This document shows positions 34,827 through 43,400 of a DNA stretch of 64,000 bases, piece by piece. A model generated the notes under the pieces. It made no database searches. It was not told the origin of the DNA and saw nothing but the letters and a program-made list of their open reading frames with translations. The position numbers and the translations under genes are program-made. Numbering within the stretch: the stretch's first letter is position 1; the number at the start of each line of letters is the position of its first letter. Source of the DNA: CAG-1138 sp964495385 (lineage in GTDB: Bacteria; Bacillota; Clostridia; Christensenellales; CAG-917); assembly GCA_964495385.1 (NCBI GenBank), contig CAZBVO010000007.1:1-64000 (forward strand), given 5' to 3'.

Positions 34827-36166
34827 CATTTTCCAACACAAAATTTGTCGAATATCGCATTCACCACTTCTTCAGAAGACGTAGTTCCCGTTATTTCACC
34901 AAGTGCCTGCCAAGCGGCTTTGACGTCCACCAAAATGCAGTCGGAAGGCAAATCGTCGTACGCCTCGAGCGCATCGGTAAGATGTTTTTTAGCTTTCAAA
35001 ATTGCCGACAAATGGCGTTTTTCGGTTATCATTTCGCCGCCGAGAAGCTTGCCTTCTCCAAACATATCGGCGATATACTTCAACAGTTCTTCAACCCCTT
35101 CTCCGGTTTTTGCCGACAGAACAAACTCGTCCACACCGTCGTCGGCAGTTCTTCTTCCAAACACCGCACCGCTTGTCAAATCGCCTTTGTTGACAACTCT
35201 GACCAGCCTTTTTCCTTTGATTTCGTCAACGTCATCGGGCTGTTCGGGGCGCATGGCGTCTCTTACTAAAACAACCAAATCGGCACTTAATATTGCGTTT
35301 TTGGCACGTTTAATGCCCTCTTGTTCGATTTCGTCGTCGCTATCCCTTATGCCTGCGGTGTCAGTGAGATTGATTTTTACACCGTTATACAAAAAGCTTT
35401 CGGATATAACGTCTCTCGTCGTGCCGGCCACCGGAGTTACTATGGCGCGGTTTTTTTGAAGCATGGCGTTCATCAGGCTGGATTTGCCCACGTTGGTTTC
35501 GCCGCACATAACCACGTCGATTCCGTACTTTGCCATTTTGCCGTAGCTTTCGGACTTGGCCAGCGGTTCGAGCTTGTCCAGCGCTACTTTAAGGCCTATT
35601 TTGCCGTGAGGCAGGTTTTCGTCCTCAAGTTCTTCGGGATAATCCAAAACCGCCTCGAGGTCGCATATAACGTCAAATACGGTTTTTTGAATATCTTCTA
35701 TTTCGGCAGAGATTTTGCCCGTCATCATGCGGTAGGCGGCGTTTACGCCGGCCTCGCTGTCCGCATTTATCAAACCGATGACGCCTTCGGCGTCGGAAAG
35801 AGCCATTTTGCCGTTTAAAAACGCACGCTTGGTAAATTCGCCCGGGGCCGCCATTTCCGCACCGTTTAAGATGCATTCGTTCACCACCAGTTCCGTAAGT
35901 TTGACGCCGCCGTGACATTGAAACTCCACCACGTCCTCACCCGTGTACGTTTTGGGCGCCTTAAACCACACCATATAGCATTTGTCGGAAAAATTGTGCC
36001 CCGAAACGGTGCCGAAATACATCATATTCGGCACTATATTTGAAAAATCGAAACCCTTTTTGCTGAACAGTTTCTTTGCTATTTCAAGCGCAGTGTCGCC
36101 GCTCATTCTGACGATTCCTATTCCGCCTCTTCCTATCGGGGTGGATATGGCAACTATTGTTTTCAC
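34826..36166 (-). CDS. mnmE: tRNA modification GTPase MnmE
   Basis: 446 residues. The start TIVAISTPIGRGGIGIVRMSGD binds formyl-tetrahydrofolate. The embedded G domain has G1 GETNVGKSSL, G3 DTAGIRDSDDEIE and G4 in the VVNKGD segment. The C-terminus ends DKFCVGK, the conserved C-[IV]-GK with its active cysteine. It works as a complex with MnmG. The start is GTG, five bases after AAGGAG. Confidence 0.98.
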   Translation of the reverse strand: MKTIVAISTPIGRGGIGIVRMSGDTALEIAKKLFSKKGFDFSNIVPNMMYFGTVSGHNFSDKCYMVWFKAPKTYTGEDVVEFQCHGGVKLTELVVNECILNGAEMAAPGEFTKRAFLNGKMALSDAEGVIGLINADSEAGVNAAYRMMTGKISAEIEDIQKTVFDVICDLEAVLDYPEELEDENLPHGKIGLKVALDKLEPLAKSESYGKMAKYGIDVVMCGETNVGKSSLMNAMLQKNRAIVTPVAGTTRDVISESFLYNGVKINLTDTAGIRDSDDEIEQEGIKRAKNAILSADLVVLVRDAMRPEQPDDVDEIKGKRLVRVVNKGDLTSGAVFGRRTADDGVDEFVLSAKTGEGVEELLKYIADMFGEGKLLGGEMITEKRHLSAILKAKKHLTDALEAYDDLPSDCILVDVKAAWQALGEITGTTSSEEVVNAIFDKFCVGK

Positions 36167-36227
36167 GGGAACTCCTTTTCGGCTTTATACGGCCGAATTT
36201 TGCCGTTTATGGCTTAAAATACACGAA

Positions 36228-36250
36228 ATGCCCTAACAATTGTAGGGCAT
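36228..36250 (-). promoter_or_regulatory. hairpin between jag and mnmE
   Basis: Eight-pair stem ATGCCCTA/TAGGGCAT with a short loop and a weak T-run (TTTCG). Possible partial terminator or processing site within the operon. Confidence 0.45.
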
Positions 36251-36267
36251 CAAAACATGTTTGTTAT

Positions 36268-36954
36268 TTACCATCTGCGTTTTTTGCCGCCGTAGGTTTT
36301 TACGCGAGGAGGGCCGTTGCGCTTAACGGAAAACTCCTTGATTTGATATTCTTCCTTCTCTTTCGGAGTGATAACGACGTATCTTTGAGGTTCTTCACCC
36401 TTAGATTCGGTCGTTGCGTACGGGCTGTCGGCCAATGCGGCGTGAATTATGCGCCTTTCAAACGGATTCATCGGCTCGAGTTCGATAACCTTGCGAGTGC
36501 GGCACGCCTTAACCGCAAGTTTTTTTGCCAAAGCTTCCAACGTGCGAGTGCGTTTTTCGCGATAATTTTCGGCATTGATGACCACTTTTTCAAATTTGCC
36601 GTCATCCTTGTTTGCTACCAAAAGAACAAGATATTGCAAAGCATCCAAAACTTCTCCGCGATAACCGATGGCCAAACCGCTGTCTTTTCCGGTTATGCTC
36701 ACTTTGATTACGCCGTCGGATTCAACGCATTGAGGTTTGCAGTCGAGAGTCATCCTTTCCAAAACACCGGACAAAAATGCCTGCGCTCTGTCGCATGCGC
36801 TTTCTTTTTCGGTAACCCTTACGTGCGCCTTGCTGAACAGACCGCCTTCGGAAAGAACCTCGACTTCGGCCTTGCTTTTATCTATACCCAGCTGCTCGAG
36901 CGCCTCTTGAACGGCGCTGTCGACGGATGCAGCCTTAATTTCGATACTATTCAT
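36268..36954 (-). CDS. khpB: RNA-binding protein KhpB/Jag
   Basis: 228 residues. Jag-N domain (EIKAASVDSAVQEALEQLG, with the alpha-beta fold to about 55), a KH-like domain (IKVSITGKDSGLAIGYRGEVLDALQYLVLL, where GYRG replaces the usual GxxG) and the R3H domain (ELEPMNPFERRIIHAALADSPYATTESKGEEPQRYVVI). It binds RNA with KhpA and affects cell shape and division in Gram-positive bacteria. AAGGAG precedes the ATG. Its place between yidC and mnmE is conserved in Firmicutes. Confidence 0.95.
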   Translation of the reverse strand: MNSIEIKAASVDSAVQEALEQLGIDKSKAEVEVLSEGGLFSKAHVRVTEKESACDRAQAFLSGVLERMTLDCKPQCVESDGVIKVSITGKDSGLAIGYRGEVLDALQYLVLLVANKDDGKFEKVVINAENYREKRTRTLEALAKKLAVKACRTRKVIELEPMNPFERRIIHAALADSPYATTESKGEEPQRYVVITPKEKEEYQIKEFSVKRNGPPRVKTYGGKKRRW

Positions 36955-36963
36955 TGATTCTCC

Positions 36964-38046
36964 TTATTTGTAGGTTGTGCTCAACCTTTTGTCTTCTTCG
37001 ATTTTATCTGCCTTTTTGGCAACCAAATTGTAAATCAGCTGGAAGGCAGTGCTAAACACGCTGGAAACCACCATGTAAATGGTGAAAGCCGAACTGTAGA
37101 AAATGGCAAAAATACCCATCATGATAGGCATCATCCAGTTCATCATCTTAGTGTTGGCCTGCATTGCCTGCTGTTGACTTTCCGATCCCGGTGCGGCCGG
37201 AGCCTCCATAGGCTTGTTGAGTTTGGTCGACAGCAACGTAATCACAACCGTCAACAAAGGCAGTATCAAAAACCCGTTCCAACGGGTGTTTTCGCTGTCC
37301 ATAAGCGCAGACATAACCGTTTCGTATCCTCTTTGACCGAATTCGTTGTTGTCTGCCGACAACGTGCCGTTAGGCCTCAATCCTGCTGCCGCTTCGGCAT
37401 CCGGAACGGTATCGGTTGCACCGACTCCGCCAAGACCTGAAGAAGTGTAGGTTTTGTAGTCCGGAATAGGATCTTTCCAGTTGTCCGGCATAAAAACGTT
37501 TTTAACCCACAGGAATTTGATTTTGTCTCTGTATTCGCTGTCGAACTTTTCTCGAACGGCGTTTTGCGCGTGTTCAACGACGATTTCGTCGTCTAAAGTG
37601 CCTTTTTCTGCATCATAAACCGCGAAATATGTTTGATACATATCTTCATACATACCTTGGTTTACCGATTTTACCGTTGCTCTGAAGCCTGCAAACACCA
37701 TAAAGAAGATGACCATGGTCAAAATCATCGGCAAGCAACTGCCGGTCATTTTGTAGCCTTCCTCTTTATAAAGCTGCATTTGTTTTTGCTGGAACAGTTC
37801 TCTGTTTCCGCCGCATTGCTTTTGCAGTTTTTCGAGTTTAGGTTTCATCCTTTCCATGGCTTTGTTATTTTTGCGCATGGAAACCTTTTGCCACACGTCA
37901 AGCGGCGACAAAACTATTTTCAGCGTGAGCGTGAACAATATAACCGCCACGCCGTAATTGCCGACCAAGCCATAAATCCAGTTGATGAATTTTTCAACCA
38001 AATCGGCGACGGCTCCCCCTAAAAGGAGGTTTGTCAAATTAACCAT
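36964..38046 (-). CDS. yidC: membrane protein insertase YidC (Oxa1 family)
   Basis: 360 residues with five core helices. GLVGNYGVAVILFTLTLKIVLSPLDVWQKVSMRKNNKAMERMKPKLEKLQK is the first helix plus the conserved cytosolic hairpin; WMMPIMMGIFAIFYSSAFTIYMVVSSVFSTAFQ is the C-terminal pair. The segment between helices 2 and 3 (about 125-255) is an unusually long extracytoplasmic insert rich in Asp and Gly. No lipobox is seen at the N-terminus, unlike Bacillus SpoIIIJ. The start overlaps yidD by 13 bases. Confidence 0.95.
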   Translation of the reverse strand: MVNLTNLLLGGAVADLVEKFINWIYGLVGNYGVAVILFTLTLKIVLSPLDVWQKVSMRKNNKAMERMKPKLEKLQKQCGGNRELFQQKQMQLYKEEGYKMTGSCLPMILTMVIFFMVFAGFRATVKSVNQGMYEDMYQTYFAVYDAEKGTLDDEIVVEHAQNAVREKFDSEYRDKIKFLWVKNVFMPDNWKDPIPDYKTYTSSGLGGVGATDTVPDAEAAAGLRPNGTLSADNNEFGQRGYETVMSALMDSENTRWNGFLILPLLTVVITLLSTKLNKPMEAPAAPGSESQQQAMQANTKMMNWMMPIMMGIFAIFYSSAFTIYMVVSSVFSTAFQLIYNLVAKKADKIEEDKRLSTTYK

Positions 38047-38276
38047 TTAGCGTTTCCTCTGAAATTGTCCGGGACGGGATCGAACCCTCCCTTATTGGAA
38101 GGCGTGCATCTAAGAATCCGTTTCGCGCCCATAATTATGCCCTTCACCGTACCGAACCTTTTTATCGACTCCATTGTGTACATCGAACAGGTCGGCGTGT
38201 AAATGCACGTCTTTGGCGTTGACGAGCTTATAAACCGTTTATAAAACTTTATAAGCAAAACGGACGGTTTTTGCAT
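38034..38276 (-). CDS. yidD: membrane protein insertion efficiency factor YidD
   Basis: 80 residues. Family signature IKFYKRFISSSTPKTCIYTPTCSMYTMESIKRFG and RILRCTPSNKGGFDPVP, with the three conserved cysteines. It supports insertion of proteins by YidC. GGAGGATGT precedes the ATG. It sits between rnpA and yidC, as in most bacteria. Confidence 0.97.
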   Translation of the reverse strand: MQKPSVLLIKFYKRFISSSTPKTCIYTPTCSMYTMESIKRFGTVKGIIMGAKRILRCTPSNKGGFDPVPDNFRGNAKWLI

Positions 38277-38293
38277 ACATCCTCCGGGCGTAA

Positions 38294-38644
38294 TTATTCG
38301 CCTGTCGACAAATCCGTATACTTGCCGGCCTTTTTAAAAAGCTCGACAAGCTCGGCCTTTATCTCCAAAAGACCGAGTTCGGTTATCCCCGATCTCGCAA
38401 TCACGATATAGTTAAAGCCTTTGTCCACGGACGGAATCATGCTTCTGACCGCTTCTTTCAAAAGACGTCTCACTCTGTTGCGAGTTACTGCGTTACCGAT
38501 TTTTTTAGTAACCGAAAAACCAAACTTCGGCGGAAGCTGAGTTTTGTGATAGACCAACACGGTGTTTTTTGCCGCAACGCTTTGGCCTTTGCGGTAAATA
38601 AAATTATACGACGCCCGACTTTTCAGACGATACTTTTTTTGCAT
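38294..38644 (-). CDS. rnpA: ribonuclease P protein component
   Basis: 116 residues, basic. YRLKSRASYNFIYRKGQSV at the N-terminus and the RNR motif in KKIGNAVTRNRVRRLLKEAVR (about 66-86) are diagnostic. It is the protein subunit that helps RNase P RNA cut tRNA precursors. AGGTGGACC precedes the ATG. Follows rpmH in the usual order. Confidence 0.98.
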   Translation of the reverse strand: MQKKYRLKSRASYNFIYRKGQSVAAKNTVLVYHKTQLPPKFGFSVTKKIGNAVTRNRVRRLLKEAVRSMIPSVDKGFNYIVIARSGITELGLLEIKAELVELFKKAGKYTDLSTGE

Positions 38645-38696
38645 GGTCCACCTCGTTTGTTTGATAACGACGGAAATTTATCCGCCACCGGCAAAG

Positions 38697-38831
38697 TTAT
38701 GCGGACAATTTAGCGCGGCCTTTTGCGCGACGACGTTTCAAAACCTTTCTGCCGGATGCAGATGCCATACGTTTTCTGAAGCCGTGGACTTTGCTGCGTT
38801 GTCTTTTCTTAGGTTGGTAAGTTCTTTTCAT
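38697..38831 (-). CDS. rpmH: 50S ribosomal protein L34
   Basis: 44 codons reading MKRTYQPKKRQRSKVHGFRK, then RMASASGRKVLKRRRAKGRA, then KLSA and a TAA stop. This is the universal L34 sequence pattern. GAGGAGAACG precedes the ATG. First gene of the operon that runs to mnmG. A consensus promoter lies 66 bases upstream. Confidence 0.99.
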   Translation of the reverse strand: MKRTYQPKKRQRSKVHGFRKRMASASGRKVLKRRRAKGRAKLSA

Positions 38832-38897
38832 TTTCGTTCTCCTCTGAAAAACCCGAAATTACGGGCTTTTATTTAAATAATAATTTATCGCTAACTA

Positions 38898-38926
38898 ATT
38901 ATAAAGAATAAAACTTTTTATGTCAA
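38898..38926 (-). promoter_or_regulatory. consensus promoter of the rpmH operon
   Basis: On the minus strand TTGACA, a 17-base spacer and TATAAT: both hexamers are perfect. It is the best vegetative promoter seen in the window, as expected for a ribosomal-protein operon. Confidence 0.85.
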
Positions 38927-39031
38927 TCGTTTTTAAGAGGTTTTCCATATTCCGACATGCGATTTAAGCCGCAAAAACCACTGTTCTTTTAGGATTGTTG
39001 CAATTTTTACCCCAAAAGCATACATTGTGAT

Positions 39032-39193
39032 ATGAATTTACGAAACGCCGATTCAACCTGTCTGCACCTGTACGCCACACTTGTCGGGCAACAGCTTTCC
39101 GACGGATTATCCCCCGAGGAAATTCGCGTTTTACTTTATTTTTTATCCCTTGTCTCGGAATATCTCAATTCGGTTTTGCCAAAATGTAAATAA
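39032..39193 (+). CDS. possible 53-residue helical protein
   Basis: An open frame starting MNLRNADSTCLHLYATLVGQ and continuing QLSDGLSPEEIRVLLYFLSL to a TAA stop. Codon use (GCC, GTC, TCG, GAC) is like that of real genes here, and the sequence suggests two amphipathic helices with a 'LSPEE' turn, like the very short helical proteins of unknown function common in Clostridia. There is no clear Shine-Dalgarno, so expression is uncertain. Confidence 0.4.
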   Translation: MNLRNADSTCLHLYATLVGQQLSDGLSPEEIRVLLYFLSLVSEYLNSVLPKCK

Positions 39194-39196
39194 CGC

Positions 39197-39240
39197 TTTA
39201 CAAACCAAAATTTATATGTTATATTATATATAACATATAA
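39197..39240 (+). promoter_or_regulatory. MFS promoter overlapping a 13-bp perfect inverted repeat
   Basis: TTTACA at 39197, a 17-base spacer and TATATT at 39220. A perfect inverted repeat (TTATATGTTATAT, centre TAT, then its complement; 39212-39240) covers the -10 and the transcription start, so it is a candidate operator for the MFS gene starting at 39256. Confidence 0.5.
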
Positions 39241-39255
39241 AATCTGAGGTTTACC

Positions 39256-40482
39256 GTGAAACTCACTTCAAATTCGACACGAACGGCATGCTACGCCGGA
39301 TACATAATACAAGCAGTGGTCAACAATTTGATTCCACTGCTGTTCACCGTATTCAACGACCGTTTCGATATATCGCTTTCGCGTCTCGCCATTATAGTAA
39401 CCGTCAATTTCTGCACGCAAATTGCGGTTGACATCGCGTCTGCCTGGCTTTTGAAGAAGATTGGTTATCGCACAACCTGCATTCTTGCCCACGTGTTTTC
39501 CATAGCAGGCCTGGCAATACTCGGCATTTTGCCGGAAAATTCATCCAATCCGTTTTTGTGGATATGCATTGCGGCCGCAACGTGCGCCGTCGGCGGAGGC
39601 ATACTGGAAGTAGCAATCAGTCCGCTCATCGAAGCAATACCGTCGGACAACAAAGAAAAAGAAATGAGCCTACTGCACAGCTTTTATTGCTGGGGACATA
39701 TGGGCGTAGTGTTGCTTACAACGGCATTTTTGGCAATTTTCGGCAAAAATAACTGGAAATATCTTCCGTTCGTATGGGCAATTCTTCCACTGGTAAACGG
39801 TGTTTTGTTTTCAAAAGTTCCGCTTTGGGACATTTGCCCCGAAGAAAAAGGCTTATCCTTAAAACAACTGTTTAAAATGCCGGTGTTTTATCTGTTTATC
39901 GCATTGATGATCTGTTCCGGCGCTTCCGAACAAGCAATAAGCCAATGGAGCAGCTTCTTTGCCGAAAAAGGACTTGGCCTATCAAAAGCCATGGGCGATA
40001 TTTTAGGTCCTTGCGCATTCGCCCTGTGTATGGGTTCAGCAAGGGCGATATATGCCGCAACGGCACATAAAATCAAAATTAAACACGCAATTTTGTTCAG
40101 CAGTTTACTGTGTACCGCCACTTATGCGGTTATGGGGCTTGTCGACAACCAAGTTCTGTCGGTTATCGCTTGCGCCTTAAACGGATTCTCGGTAGGCGTG
40201 CTTTGGCCGGGTGTTTACAGTTTGGCCGCGGCAAAAATCAAAAACGGCGGGACAAATATGTTTTCCATTCTCGCTTTCGGTGGCGACATAGGTTGCGCAT
40301 TAGGGCCGTTTATAGTCGGACAAATATCCGACGCTACTTTAAAAGAAATAGGCCAAGCATCTTCCTTCGCAGGTTCCCCGGAAGAAGCGGCATTAAAATC
40401 AGGCATAGCCGTCGCGGTGGTATTCCCGATTCTTCTCACGGTTTTGCTTTTCGGCATCAAAAACAACAAACAAAAAGAATAA
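39256..40482 (+). CDS. MFS transporter
   Basis: 408 residues with twelve predicted helices. The first half has a shortened family motif around WLLKKIGYRTTCILAHVFSIAGLAILG; the second half opens with VFYLFIALMICSGASEQAISQWSSFFAEKGL, which resembles sugar/fucose-type MFS permeases of the FucP/NagP-like group. Substrate is unknown. The gene lies in the origin-proximal segment. It has its own promoter and terminator. TGAGG precedes the ATG. Confidence 0.85.
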   Translation: MKLTSNSTRTACYAGYIIQAVVNNLIPLLFTVFNDRFDISLSRLAIIVTVNFCTQIAVDIASAWLLKKIGYRTTCILAHVFSIAGLAILGILPENSSNPFLWICIAAATCAVGGGILEVAISPLIEAIPSDNKEKEMSLLHSFYCWGHMGVVLLTTAFLAIFGKNNWKYLPFVWAILPLVNGVLFSKVPLWDICPEEKGLSLKQLFKMPVFYLFIALMICSGASEQAISQWSSFFAEKGLGLSKAMGDILGPCAFALCMGSARAIYAATAHKIKIKHAILFSSLLCTATYAVMGLVDNQVLSVIACALNGFSVGVLWPGVYSLAAAKIKNGGTNMFSILAFGGDIGCALGPFIVGQISDATLKEIGQASSFAGSPEEAALKSGIAVAVVFPILLTVLLFGIKNNKQKE

Positions 40483-40484
40483 CA

Positions 40485-40526
40485 AAAAGCGGTCTGACGT
40501 CGAACGATGCGGACCGCTTTTATTTT
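40485..40526 (+). terminator. terminator of the 39256 MFS gene
   Basis: Ten-pair stem AAAAGCGGTC/GACCGCTTTT with a 17-base loop, followed by ATTTT. Confidence 0.75.
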
Positions 40527-40542
40527 AACCATTTTATTTTGT

Positions 40543-40558
40543 TGTTTCACGTTAAACC
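40543..40558. promoter_or_regulatory. parS-like ParB-binding site
   Basis: TGTTTCACGTTAAACC, two mismatches to the Firmicutes parS consensus TGTTTCACGTGAAACA. parA and parB are 7-8 kb away. Confidence 0.6.
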
Positions 40559-40593
40559 GACATTTTTAGTTTATTTATCACTTTGCAACAATA

Positions 40594-40839
40594 TCAAACG
40601 TCTTCATCGTTTCCGTTATTGTAGTATTCACAAAGTCCGCCGTCATAGTAGACGTGGTCCGGTTTATGCCTATTATCTTCTTTTCTATAAATTAAGCAAT
40701 ACGCTTTTTTCGGTAAGTCCGCAAAAGGCGGTTCGCCATGCGCAAAAATACACGTTTCACAATACTTAGGATTAATTGTGTTACAGCCCCACACAGGCGT
40801 ATCTCTTTCTTCAAGCCTTTTTCTGTCCTTTTCGTTCAT
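40594..40839 (-). CDS. small cysteine-containing hypothetical protein
   Basis: 81 residues, very polar, with four to five cysteines in two groups (WGCNTINPKYCETCIFAHG and AYCLIYRKEDN...GGLCEYY). The CxxC pair plus distant cysteines suggests metal binding. It also holds KPDHVYYDGG, reminiscent of small uncharacterised Clostridial proteins. AAGGAAGG precedes the ATG. No partner is evident: it lies between two parS-like sites, separate from the flanking hydrolase gene. Function unknown. Confidence 0.75.
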   Translation of the reverse strand: MNEKDRKRLEERDTPVWGCNTINPKYCETCIFAHGEPPFADLPKKAYCLIYRKEDNRHKPDHVYYDGGLCEYYNNGNDEDV

Positions 40840-40987
40840 ACTACCTTCCTTTACCGCAAAACGCTTTAAGCTTCTTCCTTCGACGGTATCGTTAAATCTA
40901 CCATAGCGGTTTTAAGCCGGATTCCGTATCTCTAGCTATATTACACTTATTTCCACCCGTTTTCACCGTTGGCACGGCCAATCTTTG

Positions 40988-41890
40988 TTATTTGACGTGC
41001 TTTTTGAAAAATTCACACATTCCGTCGTTGGCGATCCTCGATGCTTCCCACCAAGGCTCAAGCGCATTAAAAACATGCATAAGCTTGTTACCGTCGGCAA
41101 GCGGTTTATCAAAATACATCAATTCGTTTTCTATTCCGAGCGCATCAAATTCCGCCTTAACAGCCAACGTTTGATTACGTAAAAAATCGCCGTAGGCACT
41201 TATAAAATAAGTCGGACACATGTTTTTAGGGATTACGTTTGAAAAATCATAAAGCTTACGCTTAAATTTATTCTTTCCGATGCGATAAAATTCCCCGTAC
41301 AAACCGTCAAAAAGCGCTACTCCCGCGCACGGTATTTTGGCCATTTTACTTGGGTTAAACGCCGCAGAAACAAAGCACGCGGCCTTAAATTCAATAGGTG
41401 AAACGCCTCCGAACAGCTCTTGCAAACGTTCGTTTTCCGCCAGCGCCGTCAACATTGCCGCCGTATGACCGCCCGCACTATCACCCGTAACAAAAGCGTT
41501 GTCCAAGTCGATTCCAAGCTTATCTGCATTTTCTTTAACGTATTTTAACGCCGAAAGTATATCTTTCATCGAACCGGCAAAATCCACTTCAGGGATTAAT
41601 CTAAAACTCAAATTTACCACAGCAAACCCGGCTTTTGCGATATGTAAACAGTATTTTTTATTAAGTTCTTTATCTCCGTAAACCCAAGCACCACCGTGTA
41701 TATCCACTACTACAGGCAGCTTACCGCTCACGCCACTCGGGCGGTATACGTCAAACTTATGCAACAAATGTCCGTCAGACAAATACTCTACGTCATTAAG
41801 CTCCTCGACGCCGTCAGGCACAGCCTGGCCATCCAGCCTTATTTTATCGTTCGGTTTAACAAGTTTTTCAAAATATAAATTTGCAAGCAT
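40988..41890 (-). CDS. alpha/beta hydrolase, HSL-type esterase
   Basis: 300 residues. The oxyanion-hole motif HGGAWVYGD (about 65-73) and the nucleophile elbow GDSAGGHTAAM (about 137-147, Ser in GDSAG) mark a hormone-sensitive-lipase-type esterase. The catalytic Asp is likely in YFISAYGDFLRNQ and the His in NKLMHVFN. No signal peptide. It should cleave esters of small acyl groups; natural substrate unknown. GGGAGGATTG precedes the ATG. Confidence 0.88.
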   Translation of the reverse strand: MLANLYFEKLVKPNDKIRLDGQAVPDGVEELNDVEYLSDGHLLHKFDVYRPSGVSGKLPVVVDIHGGAWVYGDKELNKKYCLHIAKAGFAVVNLSFRLIPEVDFAGSMKDILSALKYVKENADKLGIDLDNAFVTGDSAGGHTAAMLTALAENERLQELFGGVSPIEFKAACFVSAAFNPSKMAKIPCAGVALFDGLYGEFYRIGKNKFKRKLYDFSNVIPKNMCPTYFISAYGDFLRNQTLAVKAEFDALGIENELMYFDKPLADGNKLMHVFNALEPWWEASRIANDGMCEFFKKHVK

Positions 41891-42015
41891 AACAATCCTC
41901 CCACTTTGGTTCTCGGTAATCTAATCGATAACAAAACAATCCTTCGCCACACAAACATGCAGCCAAAAAGCACGTTTTAGAAAATAACTTAACAATTCAC
42001 CATTAAAAACTCAAT

Positions 42016-42031
42016 GGTTTCACGTTAAACA
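42016..42031. promoter_or_regulatory. parS-like ParB-binding site
   Basis: GGTTTCACGTTAAACA, two mismatches to the consensus. It lies in the gap between the hydrolase and the acetyltransferase genes. Confidence 0.6.
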
Positions 42032-42149
42032 ATGGCCAAATAAGCTTAGCTTATATCAAACATAAAGCAATTCGGTTTGTCGAATTATAGCCAATTATTT
42101 AACCATTTAAAGCAAAAACAGCTTAATTATTGCGATTATTTTCAAAAAA

Positions 42150-42698
42150 TCACAGATATTTCATCATCCAAATGTCTTTTCGAGTTTCGCCGTTCAACAT
42201 CTTAACGGCGTCAGGCCTTTCGGCAAATTTAACAAATCCGCATTTTTGATATAGTCCGGCCGCCCGTTCATTCCCGTCGACGTACTCGAGCTGCATTATT
42301 TCGATGCCACACTTTTTCGCTTCTACAAACAGTTCATTCATCATAACAGTACCAAGCCCGACACCCCAAAAGTCCTTTAAAATACCAATCGCCACGGTCG
42401 CACGATGTCTAACTTTACTTAACGGAACATAATTAAACGAACAGTTTCCAATTATTTTGCCATCAAAATAGCAGGAAATCATCATAGTTGAGTCCGAATT
42501 TCGTGCGTTTTTGATAAAATCAATTTCACTTTCTAAACTCATCGCCCTGCTCTCCGATTCATTCCGCAATATATAGTCGGTTTCAGAAGAACATTTAATC
42601 AAAAAATCCAACAATTTGTCGGCATCTTCAATTTCCACAGTTTTTAAAAGAATTTCTCTACCGTCTTTAAGGATAACCGATTTTTCATTATATAACAT
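42150..42698 (-). CDS. GNAT family N-acetyltransferase
   Basis: 182 residues. The GNAT fold is seen in GKIIGNCSFNYVPLSKVRHRATVAIGILKDFWGVGLGTVMMNELFVEAKKCGIEIMQLEYVDGNERAAGLYQKCGFV: motif A (GVGLGT acetyl-CoA loop, about 116-121) and motif B (NERAAGLYQKCGF). It acetylates an unknown small molecule or protein. GAGGTGTT precedes the ATG. The gene borders the predicted origin. Confidence 0.92.
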   Translation of the reverse strand: MLYNEKSVILKDGREILLKTVEIEDADKLLDFLIKCSSETDYILRNESESRAMSLESEIDFIKNARNSDSTMMISCYFDGKIIGNCSFNYVPLSKVRHRATVAIGILKDFWGVGLGTVMMNELFVEAKKCGIEIMQLEYVDGNERAAGLYQKCGFVKFAERPDAVKMLNGETRKDIWMMKYL

Positions 42699-42792
42699 AG
42701 TTTAACACCTCAGTTTTACTTAACCAAATTATAACACACGTCAAACAACAATTACAACCTATTTTGATTTTTAATCAACAAAAAGCCAAATT

Positions 42793-42808
42793 TGTTTCAT
42801 GTGAAACG
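42793..42808. promoter_or_regulatory. parS-like ParB-binding site
   Basis: TGTTTCATGTGAAACG, two mismatches to the consensus; the most symmetrical of the five copies. Confidence 0.7.
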
Positions 42809-42837
42809 ATAGCTTTTGACTATTATTAAATTTCCTA

Positions 42838-42853
42838 TGTTTCACGTTAAACA
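42838..42853. promoter_or_regulatory. parS-like ParB-binding site
   Basis: TGTTTCACGTTAAACA, one mismatch to the consensus; the best copy. It abuts the DnaA box. Confidence 0.75.
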
Positions 42854-42858
42854 TAAAC

Positions 42859-42867
42859 TTATCCACA
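42859..42867 (+). promoter_or_regulatory. perfect DnaA box
   Basis: TTATCCACA, the exact consensus, between two parS-like sites and within 30 bases of the composition switch. Confidence 0.75.
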
Positions 42868-42869
42868 AT

Positions 42870-42885
42870 TGTTTCACGTTGAACA
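42870..42885. promoter_or_regulatory. parS-like ParB-binding site
   Basis: TGTTTCACGTTGAACA, two mismatches to the consensus. It immediately follows the DnaA box, three bases away. Confidence 0.65.
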
Positions 42886-43400
42886 AAAATGGCTGTTTTG
42901 GGCCATTTTGGCCCGTTTTTTGGGGTTTAAGTGGCATTTTTAGGGGTATTTTTGACGTGTTTCACACAGTTTCTCGTCATTACCCTATGCAAATTTGAAA
43001 CGAAATTTTTGTGGATATTTCTTGGTTATTTTTCTTTGATTTGTGTTTATAAAAATTGTCTCGTTTTTGTGTACGTTTCTCTATTGTTTTATAGGAAAAA
43101 TCAACGTTTTTCCTGATTTTCGGTATCTTAAACTTGCACTTTTTGACCGGTTTTTACTGATTTTTATTGTTTTTTATAACCTTTGGTAGGAATTTTCATT
43201 GTTTTTTATGGTTTTTTATTACGGTTTTTAACGGGGTTTATTTTGATATTTATTGAGTTTGCGTTCGTTTGATTTAGTATCTGGTTTAAAATTAGGTAAA
43301 AATTATGGGGAATAGAAGAGTGTTTACGTCTTGTTTAAGGTTTTTTACGGAAAATACTTTACTTAGCCGTATGTATTTGATTTTACATGTTTATTTGCAT

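Noticed and set aside
42816..42998. 60-residue frame containing MFHVKH
   Set aside because: This is the translation of parS-like sites and a T-rich tract, a known annotation artefact near origins.
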